A DNA stretch of 64,000 nt from Byssochlamys sp. IMV 00236 (taxonomy: Eukaryota; Ascomycota; Eurotiomycetes; Eurotiales; Thermoascaceae). Location: positions 124,001-188,000 of the forward strand of contig MSJH02000834.1 of the NCBI GenBank assembly GCA_001931875.2, read 5' to 3'. A program made the translations under genes and the position numbers. Below the pieces are notes generated by a model. That model was not told where the DNA came from. It saw nothing but the letters and a program-made list of their open reading frames with translations, and ran no database searches. Below are positions 1 through 10,279 of the stretch, one piece after another (position 1 is the stretch's first letter; the number at the start of each line of letters is the position of its first letter).

Positions 1-520
1 AGACTCAAATGCGGCAATCTCCCCTATCAACTGCCATTCAGTGTGGCTCAAGCCCTTGTTACTGTTGTCCAAGCTCACGATTTTTACAGGACGGCGTATC
101 GGGAGACTATTTACCTGGGACGGCAAAACCAACCACAATAGGGAATTTGCAGGTCCTCGCTTTGCAAACATACATCTTAAATATCTATAGAAAAAACAGA
201 ATTTAAAAGTATCTACAATTGATCTTGTATATCTTTCATAAATCTATAGGTATTTTCAGCATTTATATTGGAAAAGCCTTTAAAGCTTAAACTGGATTAG
301 TGCAGAGTCAGCGGAGCGGAAAACGCCACAGCAAAAGCATCTCCGTTGTCCGGAGAACATCAGCTCCAAAGCACAAACCACAAAAGCTACAGCTTCAGCA
401 GTCTCGATAGTTCAAGGAGCTGCTACGAGAGAATGCTGGCGTTTTCAATTTAGTTTTATCTAACGACACCATCTATCTCACCCTTCCGCTCTGATTGTTC
501 CTAATCCCTGCGCTACTACG
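1..520. other. Left-edge intergenic / upstream region
   Basis: No recognisable gene. The stretch around 170-300 is AT-rich. The remainder up to 520 is the presumed promoter and 5' leader of the zinc-finger gene that follows. A 65-codon open frame near the left edge shows no family motif and was not called. Confidence 0.5.
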
Positions 521-2170
521 ATGCCCGGAACGGACCTTGTCGCATGGGGAGTCCCCCGCCTCTCCCAGCTCCTTCCACTCGATGAGGAGTCTCTCACGCA
601 GATAATCACGTATTCTGCGAGTCTGTCGAAAGATGCCTGTGCGGAGCATCTGAAGAACCTCCTTGGCGACTCTCCTGCGGCACTGGAGTTTATCTCTTCC
701 TTCAACTCGCGACGGGGAGGCGGCGAGACTCCTCCCAGAGAGTCGGGAAGCGCATCGCCAGCAGCTGGTGGACACGATAGTAATGGACGACAGACAAATG
801 AACATAGGAATGTACAGAAGAAAAACAAGAGGACAAAGGCGCCCTTACATAGCGCTGGCCCTCCGCGAAGACCGGAGAATTACGGAAATGTTACGGGTGG
901 ATATATGAAGTCTGATAAAGAAGAGGTATATATGCCTGGCTCTTCGACTGGCAATAAACGGGATATGGGAGCTCCTGGAGCTAGCGCGTCGCTATCTGAC
1001 GCACTGGCATTATCAGACAAGCCTGCTGCGCTGCAGCTGCCGCAGACTACGATATCTGCTTCCCCGAATGCTTCATCGCTCATATCCTCACAAAATCCGT
1101 CCCCCGGTCCAAAATCGAGCACGAAGGCGCCTCCTTCGGCCGCTGGCCCGTTGATATCAGACTATCTACCTAATGTGAAATCTAGAACGGCGAAATCTTC
1201 GCGGCACACTAGTTCCGGTACCTCGACTCCTGGAAAGCAATCTATTACGACGGGCAACATTGAAGACTTGACGGCAGCCATCGCGGCTCTGGAGGTGTCT
1301 ACAAATCCAACGTTGAGTAAAGAACAGCGAAAGTGCAACTGTAATGCTTCACTTCACCCACTGTTCACACCTGCCCCCAACTGTTTGAGTTGCGGGAAGA
1401 TTATTTGCGCCTTGGAAGGTCTCCAGCCCTGCTCTTTCTGTGGAGCAGCGCTCATATCTACCGAGGATATACAGAGTATGATCAAAGAGCTTCGGGCGGA
1501 ACGTGGCAATGAAAAAATGAGAGCACATAATGAGAGTCTGCATCACGATGGCGGGCCGGGACCAGGTCCATCTTCAAGCAAGCTTGAAGCTGCCAAGGCT
1601 CACCGCGACAAGCTCCTCGCCTTTCAAGCTCAAAATGCACAGCGTACAAAAGTTGTGGATGAGGCTGCTGATTTTGAGACACCAAATGTAGCTTCGACGC
1701 TGTGGATGAGCCCTGCACAGAGGGCGCTTGCATTGAAGAAGCAACAGCGGATTTTACGTGAAATGGAAGAAAAAGCGCGACCAGAATGGGAGAGGAAGAA
1801 GACGGTCATGAGCCTTGATATCAAGGGTGGTCGTGTTGTGAGGACATACCAGTCTTCACCAGCAGAATCCTCCAAAAAAGAAGAGCAAGATGCGGAAGAG
1901 GAAGAGCTCGCTCGCGCCGCTGCCCAGGAGACTGGGGATCAAGCAACGACTAGTGCGAGCGGTGCAGCCTTTGGGAAGAATCCTCTCCTAGCAGCTGGTG
2001 GTCTGGTGAGACCAGTTTGGAAGGCTCCAGCGGGAAAGGAGCCTGTGGCCCACGCGCGGAAGGAGAGGACGCAGACGTGGAGACGCGTCCAGGATGATAA
2101 CGACGACAACGAACAGTGGATCTTGGATGGGGGATTGCATGGATATGGAACTGAGAGCGAAGCGACGTAG
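521..2170 (+). CDS. RQT4: Rqt4/TRIP4-like C2HC5 zinc-finger protein
   Basis: Single-exon gene of 549 residues. The N-terminus (about residues 10-65) looks like a small helical CUE-like ubiquitin-binding domain. A long Ser/Pro-rich low-complexity linker follows. At about residues 269-310 there is a Cys/His cluster (KCNCNASLHPL, NCLSCGKIIC, PCSFCG) that matches the C2HC5 zinc finger of activating signal cointegrator 1 (TRIP4) and yeast Rqt4. In yeast and human these proteins belong to the ribosome-quality-control trigger complex, with the Slh1/ASCC3 helicase, which splits collided ribosomes. The C-terminal third is charged, with a motif around the WMSPAQRALALKK segment that I take to be conserved, and basic helical stretches. 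The ATG at 521 opens the frame and gives a sensible N-terminal domain. Role in this organism is inferred from the family. Confidence 0.85.
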   Translation: MPGTDLVAWGVPRLSQLLPLDEESLTQIITYSASLSKDACAEHLKNLLGDSPAALEFISSFNSRRGGGETPPRESGSASPAAGGHDSNGRQTNEHRNVQKKNKRTKAPLHSAGPPRRPENYGNVTGGYMKSDKEEVYMPGSSTGNKRDMGAPGASASLSDALALSDKPAALQLPQTTISASPNASSLISSQNPSPGPKSSTKAPPSAAGPLISDYLPNVKSRTAKSSRHTSSGTSTPGKQSITTGNIEDLTAAIAALEVSTNPTLSKEQRKCNCNASLHPLFTPAPNCLSCGKIICALEGLQPCSFCGAALISTEDIQSMIKELRAERGNEKMRAHNESLHHDGGPGPGPSSSKLEAAKAHRDKLLAFQAQNAQRTKVVDEAADFETPNVASTLWMSPAQRALALKKQQRILREMEEKARPEWERKKTVMSLDIKGGRVVRTYQSSPAESSKKEEQDAEEEELARAAAQETGDQATTSASGAAFGKNPLLAAGGLVRPVWKAPAGKEPVAHARKERTQTWRRVQDDNDDNEQWILDGGLHGYGTESEAT

Positions 2171-3043
2171 GGTATAGAGGGAAGGGATATTCACTTGATT
2201 TACCACGCGGAGCTGCCGATCAAGGAGCAAATCGTGGAGCTCCGACACGTTCATGCAACAATATACCTTCTGCTCACTTGGCCTCCAGTTGTGACTTGAA
2301 GGTAGGTCGATATTGGGGCAGAGACTGCAAATCGAATGGAGACTCGACTGCGGTCCTCCGTTGCAGTGGGCTACTATAACTCCCAATTCGGGCTGAATAT
2401 CGGTTTTATATCGGTAACTTCCATGCAGGGAACGGATGTATTCGTTTCCTGATGCGCCCGCGCTGTCCGTATTGCGGTTGGGATAACTTGGATATTTTCG
2501 ATTGCTTAGAGGCTTTGATAAGAAGCCGTGGTAAGATACAATAGCAGCCAGTGCACACAGAGACACGAGTCCCACGTGTGGTTTTGCATCTGCTGTTGCA
2601 TGAGCCTTTCTAGGTTCTCTACAACTATATGACTATCGTGTGAGATTATGGCATATCTCCGGCATACCCGAGAAGGGTGCACAGACAGAGAAATAAGAAA
2701 ATATGCTGACTCGGGCGTTCTAATATCTTATCCTTGGTTCAGGCAGCCAATCTGCCGCAAGAAATAGAGTCGTTACATGCAGCATGGTGCCATAGGAAGC
2801 ATAGAGTCCGCCGTGAGTAACCGAGCATCGAACGAGTATATAGATAGACCCTTCCCCCATGGCTTCCTCTTAAAGACGACTACCAAATAAACCATTTCAC
2901 ATTCGATTCTTCCTTCTGATTAACCCCGGACTTGCAACTGCTTGTAGTGTGGGGAACTATCCGCTCAAAGCTCTCTCCGCCGCTTTCCGTCGGCTATCTT
3001 CGGATCTCCCTCTGAGATCAGCGACAACACGACCAAATTCCAG
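2171..3043. other. Intergenic region, 3' end of RQT4 to P450 promoter
   Basis: No convincing gene. An open frame of about 195 codons on the minus strand (1988-2575) overlaps the end of the zinc-finger gene and lacks any family signature. A TATA-like element (gagtatatagata) lies near 2833-2846, about 200 bp before the P450 start, followed by a pyrimidine-rich leader. Confidence 0.45.
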
Positions 3044-4806
3044 ATGATTGTGCAACCCTTAGTCAATTACTTATCCATTGAGGGGGTGGCAACGGCATTA
3101 TGTCTTGCCCTTGGAGTTCTGGTATGTCTCACTTTCGACCGTGGTTCGTCCACCTGTGCGTATACGAACTGCTTCGACATGAAAAAGGGTTGGAAGCTAA
3201 GTATACATTTTAACATCAGATATTTGGATACGGTCTCTATAACAGATTCTTCCATCCTCTGCGCCATATTGATGGTCCATTCTTGGCGACGGTAACTCCC
3301 TGGGTACAGCTCTACCATGGATTAAAAGGAGATCGACATATCTGGCTACATGGCCTCCATCAGCAATACGGCTCTCATGTCCGAGTAGCGCCCAACTTCG
3401 TGTCTGTGAACACGGCACAAGGGCTACATGATATCTACGGACATGGGAAGCGTCTCAAGAAGGCGGATTTCTACAACGCCTTCCCGGCCATCAAGGGGGT
3501 GTATAATACCCACAACGTAATCGATAAGACCGTACACGGTAGAAAGAGGCGTGTGCTCAGTCAGGCATTTTCAGACCACGCACTCAAGGGCATGGAAGAT
3601 GTTATGCTCTTGCATGTTCGTCAGTTCTGTGCGATTATGGGTGGCGAACTTCATGGAGATGCGACAAGATCTGATAGGCAACTTGGCGGTGCTCCTATAT
3701 GGAATATGGCTGACTGGTTCGGATATCTGACGTACGATGTCATGGGTGAACTATGTTTCGGGAAGAGCTTCGATATGTTAATTGAAATCGGGAGGAGGAA
3801 GATGATCTCCTTGGTTGATAGAGCTGCTTATCGACATTATGTGGTATGTTTGAATCTTCCTAAGTAGTGAATGCTCGACGAGAAAGCTGACAATATTATA
3901 CCTTAGTGTGGACTATGGATGCCATTAGACCGCTGGGGTTTGGATAAGATATTTATCAGGAAGCTCACAAAGGATCGATGGAATTTCATCATGAATTCCC
4001 GCGTTGAGGCCAACCAACGAGCGAAAGAGAGAACCCAGGCCGGCCACGAGGCCAAGAAGGACTTCTTCCACTACCTCCTCAATGCTAAGGACCCCAATAC
4101 CGGCAAGGGACTGGCAACGCAGGAGCTTTGGGGTGAAGCCAATGTGCTCATGATCGCCGGAAGTGATACCACCTCTACAGGCCTGGCGTCTACGATCTTC
4201 TACCTTGTTCGCAATCCCAAAGCCATGGAGACTCTCAAGAGAGAAATTCGAGAGAACTTCAACGATGTCGAAGAGATCATCACCGGCACGAAGCTGAATG
4301 AGCTGGTATACTTGAAAGCATGCATTGATGAAGCGATGCGTCTCACACCAGCCGTTCCCGGGGCCATTCCCCGTGAAGTCATGGAAGGAGGTGCCGAAGT
4401 TGATGGCGTCTTCCTTCCTGAAGGCTCAAACTGTGGAACTCCCACGTACTCCATTCACAGACACCCGGCGTACTACCGTGAGCCGTTGGCGTACGTCCCA
4501 GAGAGATGGATCGATGGAGCTATCTGCCAGACAGGAAATAATTCATGGCAGACAACGAAAGAAGAACTTGAGATTGCGCGAAGAGCCTTCTGTCCGTTTA
4601 GTATCGGGCCCAGAGGATGCATCGGGAAGAGCATGGCGTTGATGGAACTTAGACTAACCATCGCGCGGATGATGTTCTTGTTCGATGTTTCGTTGGCAGA
4701 TCGGATTGGTGAGGATAAACATGGACATCTTGCCATGGTAGACCATTTCACAAGTCAGAAGAATGGGCCAAATGTGCTTATTCGGAGGAGGGCCGAGGGT
4801 GTCTAG
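3044..4806 (+). CDS. Cytochrome P450 monooxygenase
   Basis: Three exons, 3044-3121, 3220-3843 and 3907-4806, all joined in phase 0, give 533 residues, a normal size for a microsomal fungal P450. The N-terminus is a hydrophobic membrane anchor followed by an HPLRHIDGPF proline hinge. Family motifs seen: I-helix oxygen-binding AGSDTTS (about 318-324), K-helix EAMR (376-379), PERW (432-435) and the heme-binding FSIGPRGCIG (465-474) with the axial cysteine at 472. Intron donors are GTATGT and the acceptors CAG and TAG. The sequence resembles the fungal P450s annotated as benzoate-hydroxylase or isotrichodermin-hydroxylase-like, but the substrate cannot be told from sequence. It lies near a GMC oxidoreductase and an aldehyde dehydrogenase relic, which would suit oxidation of an alcohol or aromatic substrate. 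Confidence 0.93.
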
Positions 4807-5302
4807 TTAGCTAAGTGTTTGAAGCAGCACAGATATCTTTGATGTATGGTAGGAGGGTTCATTTCCAAATGATTGAACTATAACTAGTTCATAGGATGAA
4901 TACTTAGTTTTCGGGAGTTTACATATTATTGTGACCATCTTTGTTCCCGCGATGTGTTGCTAGCAGATCAGAGCACCCTAGATTTCGGGCGCTCGACTTG
5001 CAGTTGCTTGCAAGGACTAGCTGATAATGATACACAATTTAAGAAATATCAATCATGTTTATATTCTCAAATGCGCATTATCCAGCACGAGATCAGCGCT
5101 GATCACTCTCATACTTTGGATGTCAAAATAAGCGCGGGTGAGGGACTGAGAGGCCACGTTCACACCTGAGACGCGTGCGTTATTTTAGTTAAGTCCCCGC
5201 GCCCGCACCCCCTTCAGTTTGATCGACCAAAACCCACCCAGTTCCCAATAAATAAGATCAAAACCTGCTCCAAAGATGGGACAGCTACATACCTGATGTA
5301 GA
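4807..5302. other. Intergenic region between P450 and Mpv17-like gene
   Basis: Contains the P450 3' region and the promoter of the next gene. A 71-codon open frame at 4954-5169 has no recognisable content. No other feature seen. Confidence 0.45.
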
Positions 5303-6348
5303 GTGCTATCTACTTTGCATCTGCGGCATGTTGTTGTAGCCATTACCGTGACCATGTTGTCGCCCTTGGGTGTCACCCTCATTCAGTCTGCCATCCTCAA
5401 CGCCTTCTCGAATATCCTTGCTCAATTGATTGATCAATATAAGCATGGCGTATGTATAAGCACTTTCCATTTCTTTCCCTCGGTTTGTCCCTTTTGTATA
5501 TTTCAACAGTGGAAGCTTTTTTGTCCTCTTGGCGCATGCGCATACTGCGGTGTACACTTGATATACATATCCAATGAACGCTTCAATTCTCCATCTCCCT
5601 TTTGCTCTATAATATGTATAGCCAAAGCTTTATTTCTAGGAAGGATCATAGCTAACACCCATGTTCAGAAACCGCTCTCTCTCAACGTCATTGCTCTAAT
5701 TCAATTCGTCACATATGCCGTCATTATTGTTCCCATGAACTTCTCATGGCAGAGGTACGTGGAAGCCAAATTCCCCGGCTTCCCTAGTACCGCAGGCTGG
5801 CGACGAGGACGAGCATCTCCTCCTTCTTCTTCCTCCGTCGTCAGTTCCTCGCCAGCTTTCTTCACGACACCAACCGCTCCACCGCCTGATGTTCTTCCGC
5901 GAAAGGAGAAACCTGCACGGGACGCGGTTCCAGCAACAGGTTCGAATTCTGGAATGCGAAACTTTATTATCAAATTCATGCTGGATCAGACGATCGCGGG
6001 TTTTGTGAACATCGTCATTTTTATTTTCCTTATTAATCTGCTCAAGGGCGCGAATTTGTCTACGATCTGGGACCTCATTTGCGAGGTATGTATACGTGTT
6101 TATTCCTTTATTCCTATTCTCGTGAGATTAGAGGCTCTAGTCATATCTCAAATCTCACAGATGTCGCTGCGTGAGAGGTACTAACTCCATATTAGGACTT
6201 CTGGCCTATAACTGTAGCTCGCTCCAAGTTCCGTCCCGTGGTGTCGATTCTGATGTACACCGTCGTCCCTGTCGATAGACGAGTCGTCTTCGGTAGCGCA
6301 TGTGGCGTAATATGGGGTGTCTATCTCAGTCTATATGCGGCAGTTTAG
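5303..6348 (+). CDS. Mpv17/PMP22-family integral membrane protein
   Basis: Proposed exons 5303-5449, 5669-6085 and 6196-6348, joined in phase 0, encode about 238 residues. The N-terminal segment after the internal ATG at 5354 (LIQSAILNAFSNILAQ) and the C-terminal exon (DFWPI, ARSKFRPVVS, TVVPVDRRVVFGS, then GVIWGVYLSL) carry the family pattern of Mpv17/PMP22 proteins, which are four-helix channels of the inner mitochondrial or peroxisomal membrane. A Ser/Pro-rich loop (about residues 95-140) separates the two halves. The start could be 5303 or 5354; the latter begins closer to the first family helix. The first intron (5450-5668, 219 nt) is long for this locus and may hide a further splice event. 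Function within the family is poorly defined. Confidence 0.82.
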
Positions 6349-6937
6349 GGACCTGGGGAAGAAATATGCGTTCGTTACTATTCTGATATTCGTCTGTTTG
6401 TGATACCTTTTGCTTGTTTGTAGAGCAGCCTTTCGCCATCTCGGGAGTTTTCTTTTTGTTTGATTATTTAGAGTTAATTCTATTGACTGGATAATGGATA
6501 GAAGTTGTCAACGTCAGTGTTGCATACGGCTGTTCTGCTAATATGTATCATCTTAAGTACTTATACAAGGTAATGGACCGGATCATAACCTATCATGCTT
6601 GCGTACTCTTGCAAATATTATGGAGTGCTTGAATGATTGTATAATACTATTCGGCGGTATCTCCGATGGTAGTCCTTGTGTTTCTATGTCATTGAATTCT
6701 TGCCTGGTGGAATTTACTTTTACAGCGTAATATGTCTAGAGCCCCGTAGAGTATTCAGTAATAGTGTTAGTATAAAGTGGCATGGTCATTTTATCTATCC
6801 AATTTATTCATTCGATATAGAAACCCATATTTCCAGGATCATTTGCCATTGATACGGTGGTGAATCTCGAACATTGATATCTCAACTACTCTCCTATCCC
6901 GCATGATATGACATACGGCTTGATGACAGGCAGGCCG
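6349..6937. other. Convergent intergenic region
   Basis: Lies between the 3' ends of the Mpv17-like gene (+) and the GMC oxidoreductase (-). AT-rich, no coding signal; presumably the two 3' untranslated regions and terminators. Confidence 0.5.
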
Positions 6938-8889
6938 TCAGAGATTCGCCCGTAACGGTGAGTCCCATTTCTGCTTGATCAAGTCTGCCGCTTTCTCTGC
7001 CACTGCGTAGATAGTCGCCTGGATGTGAGCACTGATGTGAAGAGGAAATACACTCGCGTCTGCCACCCTCACGTTAGTCGTTCCGTAGACCTTAAGCTGA
7101 GAGTCCACGACACCACCGCTCTTCCGAGGTAGCATTGAACAAGTGCCAATTGGGTGCCAGTCAGTAATGGTGTTATGGCTAACCCATTGTCGCCAGTCGA
7201 GCGATGGATTCTCTGGAGGATAGACCCGTTTAACAACAATGTCGCTCAAGGGAGCCGTACGGCAGATCAGATCTCCGAAGGCTTGTGCCTGCACCATGAC
7301 TTCGTAATCGATTGCTCCCTCTCCTTGGTAATACTTGGGATCGATTATGACTTTGCCGCTTGTCGCAGCCGACGGATCGATGTGGATGGAGCCTCTGCTG
7401 TAGGGATACTGAAGAACCTGCATCATGGTCGCATACTTCTTTCCTGACTCGCTCTTGAAAACAGGGCTATAGTTGCCATGGTCAAGAATGAATTCTACTT
7501 GACCAAGAGACGATTCCGAAGAAAACTGTCGCTGCCGGATAGAGTTCAAGATATAGTCCCGTGATGGTTTGGGATGCCGTGTCGTAAATTCTCGGGCCTT
7601 CTCAGCTAAACTACTCAAGTCGGGGAAGAGCTTGGAAGCGGGAAGATAGACCATTGATGCCGGGGTAGCGGTGAGGAGTCCTCCCTTGGTGGTTTCATAC
7701 AAATGGTCGGCTTTGCGTTTAAACTCAGCATCGGCATAGTCATCTGGAGTTACAATATCGGACCGGAGCTCAAAGACCGTCATGGACACTACGCGAACTT
7801 CGTGTAAGTTTGACCCGTCTTGCCAAAGCTGGAAAAAACAAGAAGAGAAACTCACTTATATGTTCCTGGAGATTCTCCCCAACATGGGTATTCTCCACTT
7901 TCGTCTGAATACCAGCTTTCTTCAGAATGTCCGGGTTGCCTATCCCAGATAGCTCCAGGATTTGCGGAGAACCGACAGATCCAGCACTGAGGATGACTTC
8001 CCGCGTGCAGTGCGCCTTTAGGGTGCGGCCATCGATGGTAAACTTGATGCCAGTGGCTACCAGATCTCCATCGATTCTCTTGTCGGCCTCAAATAAAATC
8101 TCGTCCACGTTAGCATTAGTGAGGACCTTCAGGTTTGTACGGCCAGTGACTGGACGCAAATAAGCAGTTGCTGAATAGCTTCGAGTGCGAGTTTTAGGAT
8201 CGACATTGACCACGGATGTCCAGGCCCCGACATTGGAGCCTCCGAGATGCGAAGGATTCGTTTCCACGTTCAGATTCTGCAACGTGCTATGCCAATACTT
8301 ATGCGTTTCTGAAACGAAGGACGGGTAAGTTGTCTGCACTGGGCCACCCACGCCGTGATCGCTGATCCGATGGGGCGTAATGAATTCACGCTGTTGAGCT
8401 GCGGAGGGTTGCGTAAAGCTCTCCGTCTTCTTGAAGTAATACCTGTTTCGGTGATGAGATCAGTTAACAACAACGAGTAGTTTTCACCGGTGCTCACTTC
8501 AAATCCTCCCAGCCCCAACCTTGATTGCCAAGCTCAGCCCATGCATCATAATCCTCGCGACAGCCCCGGTTCCAGACTAAGAAATTCATGGCGCCGGTGC
8601 CGCCTAACATCTTGCCTCGTGGCCAGGGCAATGTCTGCCCCGAGAGACCAACTTGAGGCACCGTTTCAAAAGCCCAGTCGTATTGAGTGCCAATTGTCTG
8701 GCCCATCTTACCAGGTACATCCACTGTGGGCTCTCCAAACACCGGTGGCCCAGCTTCGATCAGTCCTACAATCACATTGCTGTCCTCAGATAGTCGCGTA
8801 GCTACAACAATGCCTGCAGTACCACCTCCCACCACGATATAGTCGAATACAGTAGAGGCAAAGTCGTCTGGTTGGCTGAAGTTTTCCAT
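6938..8889 (-). CDS. GMC-family FAD oxidoreductase (choline dehydrogenase / alcohol oxidase-like)
   Basis: Three exons read on the minus strand: 8889-8498, 8442-7856 and 7788-6938, giving about 609 residues. The N-terminus carries the dinucleotide-binding motif DYIVVGGGTAG (about residues 16-26) and the flavin-attachment region PWPRGKMLGGTGAMNF (GMC signature 1). The second signature appears around the GSVGSPQILELSGIG segment. Catalytic histidines are seen in DWHPIGTC (His about 538) and SAHIQAT (His about 581), the His/His arrangement of this family. No signal peptide is visible, so a cytosolic or peroxisomal enzyme is more likely than a secreted one. The acceptor of the second intron is uncertain: TAG at 7791-7789 and an upstream AAG both keep frame. 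The substrate is unknown. Next door is an aldehyde dehydrogenase relic, the expected next step for an alcohol oxidised by this enzyme. Confidence 0.9.
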
Positions 8890-9380
8890 GATGCTTCTGC
8901 TTGCTTAACCGTGATAAAGGGGAAATGGAAAACGAGGCGTCACACAAAAAGCAGATGGCATGGCTTAGAGCAAGGCAGTTTAAAGACGCCATCTTTGAAA
9001 TAATATAGTAACCCGTCAAGGGTTCTAAGTATCTAGATGGTCAGTGATAGATAACTTTCGATAGCTGTTTCCTCTATCGAGACGAAGGTAGTAGTTAGCT
9101 TTGTCCAAGGGTGGGGGTAATTATTTGTAAAATGAAAGGATCATTGCCCCTAGCCTCGATAAAGTCCTTTATTGATAAATGAACCACCGCCTAACCATTA
9201 TAGTCAATTCATATTAGACGTGATGTCTCTTAATGGTTCGTCCCACCGATCACTGCCTAGCTCCTCCATATGGAGCTCTGGACACGAGAGCTCCTGCAGA
9301 GAGCTTTTAAAGAACGAGCCTTTTCCACGAAGTATGCCCATGGCAAGCGTCAGGTCTGTATATGATGACTGCTTATACTG
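8890..9380. other. Promoter region of the GMC oxidoreductase and decayed 5' part of the ALDH relic
   Basis: No intact gene. The right part may be the eroded N-terminal end of the aldehyde dehydrogenase pseudogene, but I recognise no family motif before about 9380. Confidence 0.4.
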
Positions 9381-10050
9381 TATCTCTATTATCGACGGTC
9401 TTTCGATATAGACCGGAGAGTCATTCTCTGTTTTTGATCCCAATTATGGAAAGGAGCCATGGAAAGCGGTTGGCGCCTCTACAGGCGAAGCAGAGAAAGC
9501 GGCCTCCGTCGCGCAAGCAGCATTTCCCCTTTGGCCAGGCCTTAACTATCTAGAGCGTCGAAGTCTTCTGAATAATAAGCCACCGGATCAGATGGCTGAG
9601 TGTCTTGACGAGTTGAAAAAGTATGTCACGTTAGAAACAACAGCTGCTGTGAAGACCAACTTCCCTGGATCGACCGGTTTGGCCGCACTCTAACTTCAGT
9701 GGCTGTTAAAGAGCTGAAGTCAATTATTCTGGAGCTTGGAGCCAAAGCTTCTTTGATCGTACTGGACGATGCAGACCTAGAAGGTACCGCTGCCGCTACT
9801 ACTGGGGGCTCGAATTGCCACACTGGCCAGGTCTGGGTTATCGTTACAGAATCAGTTGCTGCTCGGTTCGAGATCCGCAAGAAAACCTATGCCAAATTAT
9901 ATCCTTCTAGCTTCAAGCATCAGGCTGCTGATGCGGCTTTATCAGTAACTGAGAAGAGGATGCAAAGTACTTCTAAAAATTATGATTATGAGTACGTACA
10001 GAGAAGAGCACACCCGCTATCCTCTCTGCATCTTATAACACCAATGCGAT
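9381..10050 (+). pseudogene. Aldehyde dehydrogenase relic, broken
   Basis: Several pieces match NAD(P)-dependent aldehyde dehydrogenases. Around 9387-9411 a fragment reads IIDGLSI and stops at TAG. About 9415-9480 reads SVFDPNYGKEPWKAVGAST, like the usual 'vFdPatGk' N-terminus. About 9480-9640 follows with an AEKAASVAQAAFPLW stretch and DELKKYVTLE. About 9655-9680 has NFPGSTGLAAL, the start of the FTGST-type NAD-binding segment. A frame change then leads to 9699-9865, with AVKELKSIILELGAKASLIVLDDADLE split over the two conserved parts and GQVWVIVTESVAARF after them. The part between YVTLE and the FPGSTG motif is mostly deleted, an in-frame stop and a frameshift are present, the LELGGK motif is LELGAK, the conserved GQ-C catalytic region is altered (no catalytic Cys) and the C-terminal half is missing. 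This cannot encode an active enzyme. Confidence 0.85.
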
Positions 10051-10279
10051 CTCTTCAGGTGATCCAGTCATGAGCCTCTAAAATCCTCTTTCATAATATA
10101 ACATCCAATAGGACCAGCTAATGTAAAGTCGTTTCTCCCAGCTCCTCACCGACTATGCATGGGTATCATGTAAGCTCTTCAAGTTTCAACTCCAGACCGG
10201 ACAGTAAAATAGAAGTATCATGTCTTTGCTCCCCAAAAATTGCGAATTCGATTCCAATCTGTCATCTGTCTTTGGACTT

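Noticed and set aside
1988..2575. 195-codon minus-strand frame after RQT4
   Set aside because: No motif, overlaps the end of a real gene, no promoter recognised.
3044..10050. Idea of an intact secondary-metabolite cluster (P450, GMC oxidoreductase, ALDH)
   Set aside because: No polyketide synthase, peptide synthetase or terpene synthase is present and the ALDH is broken.
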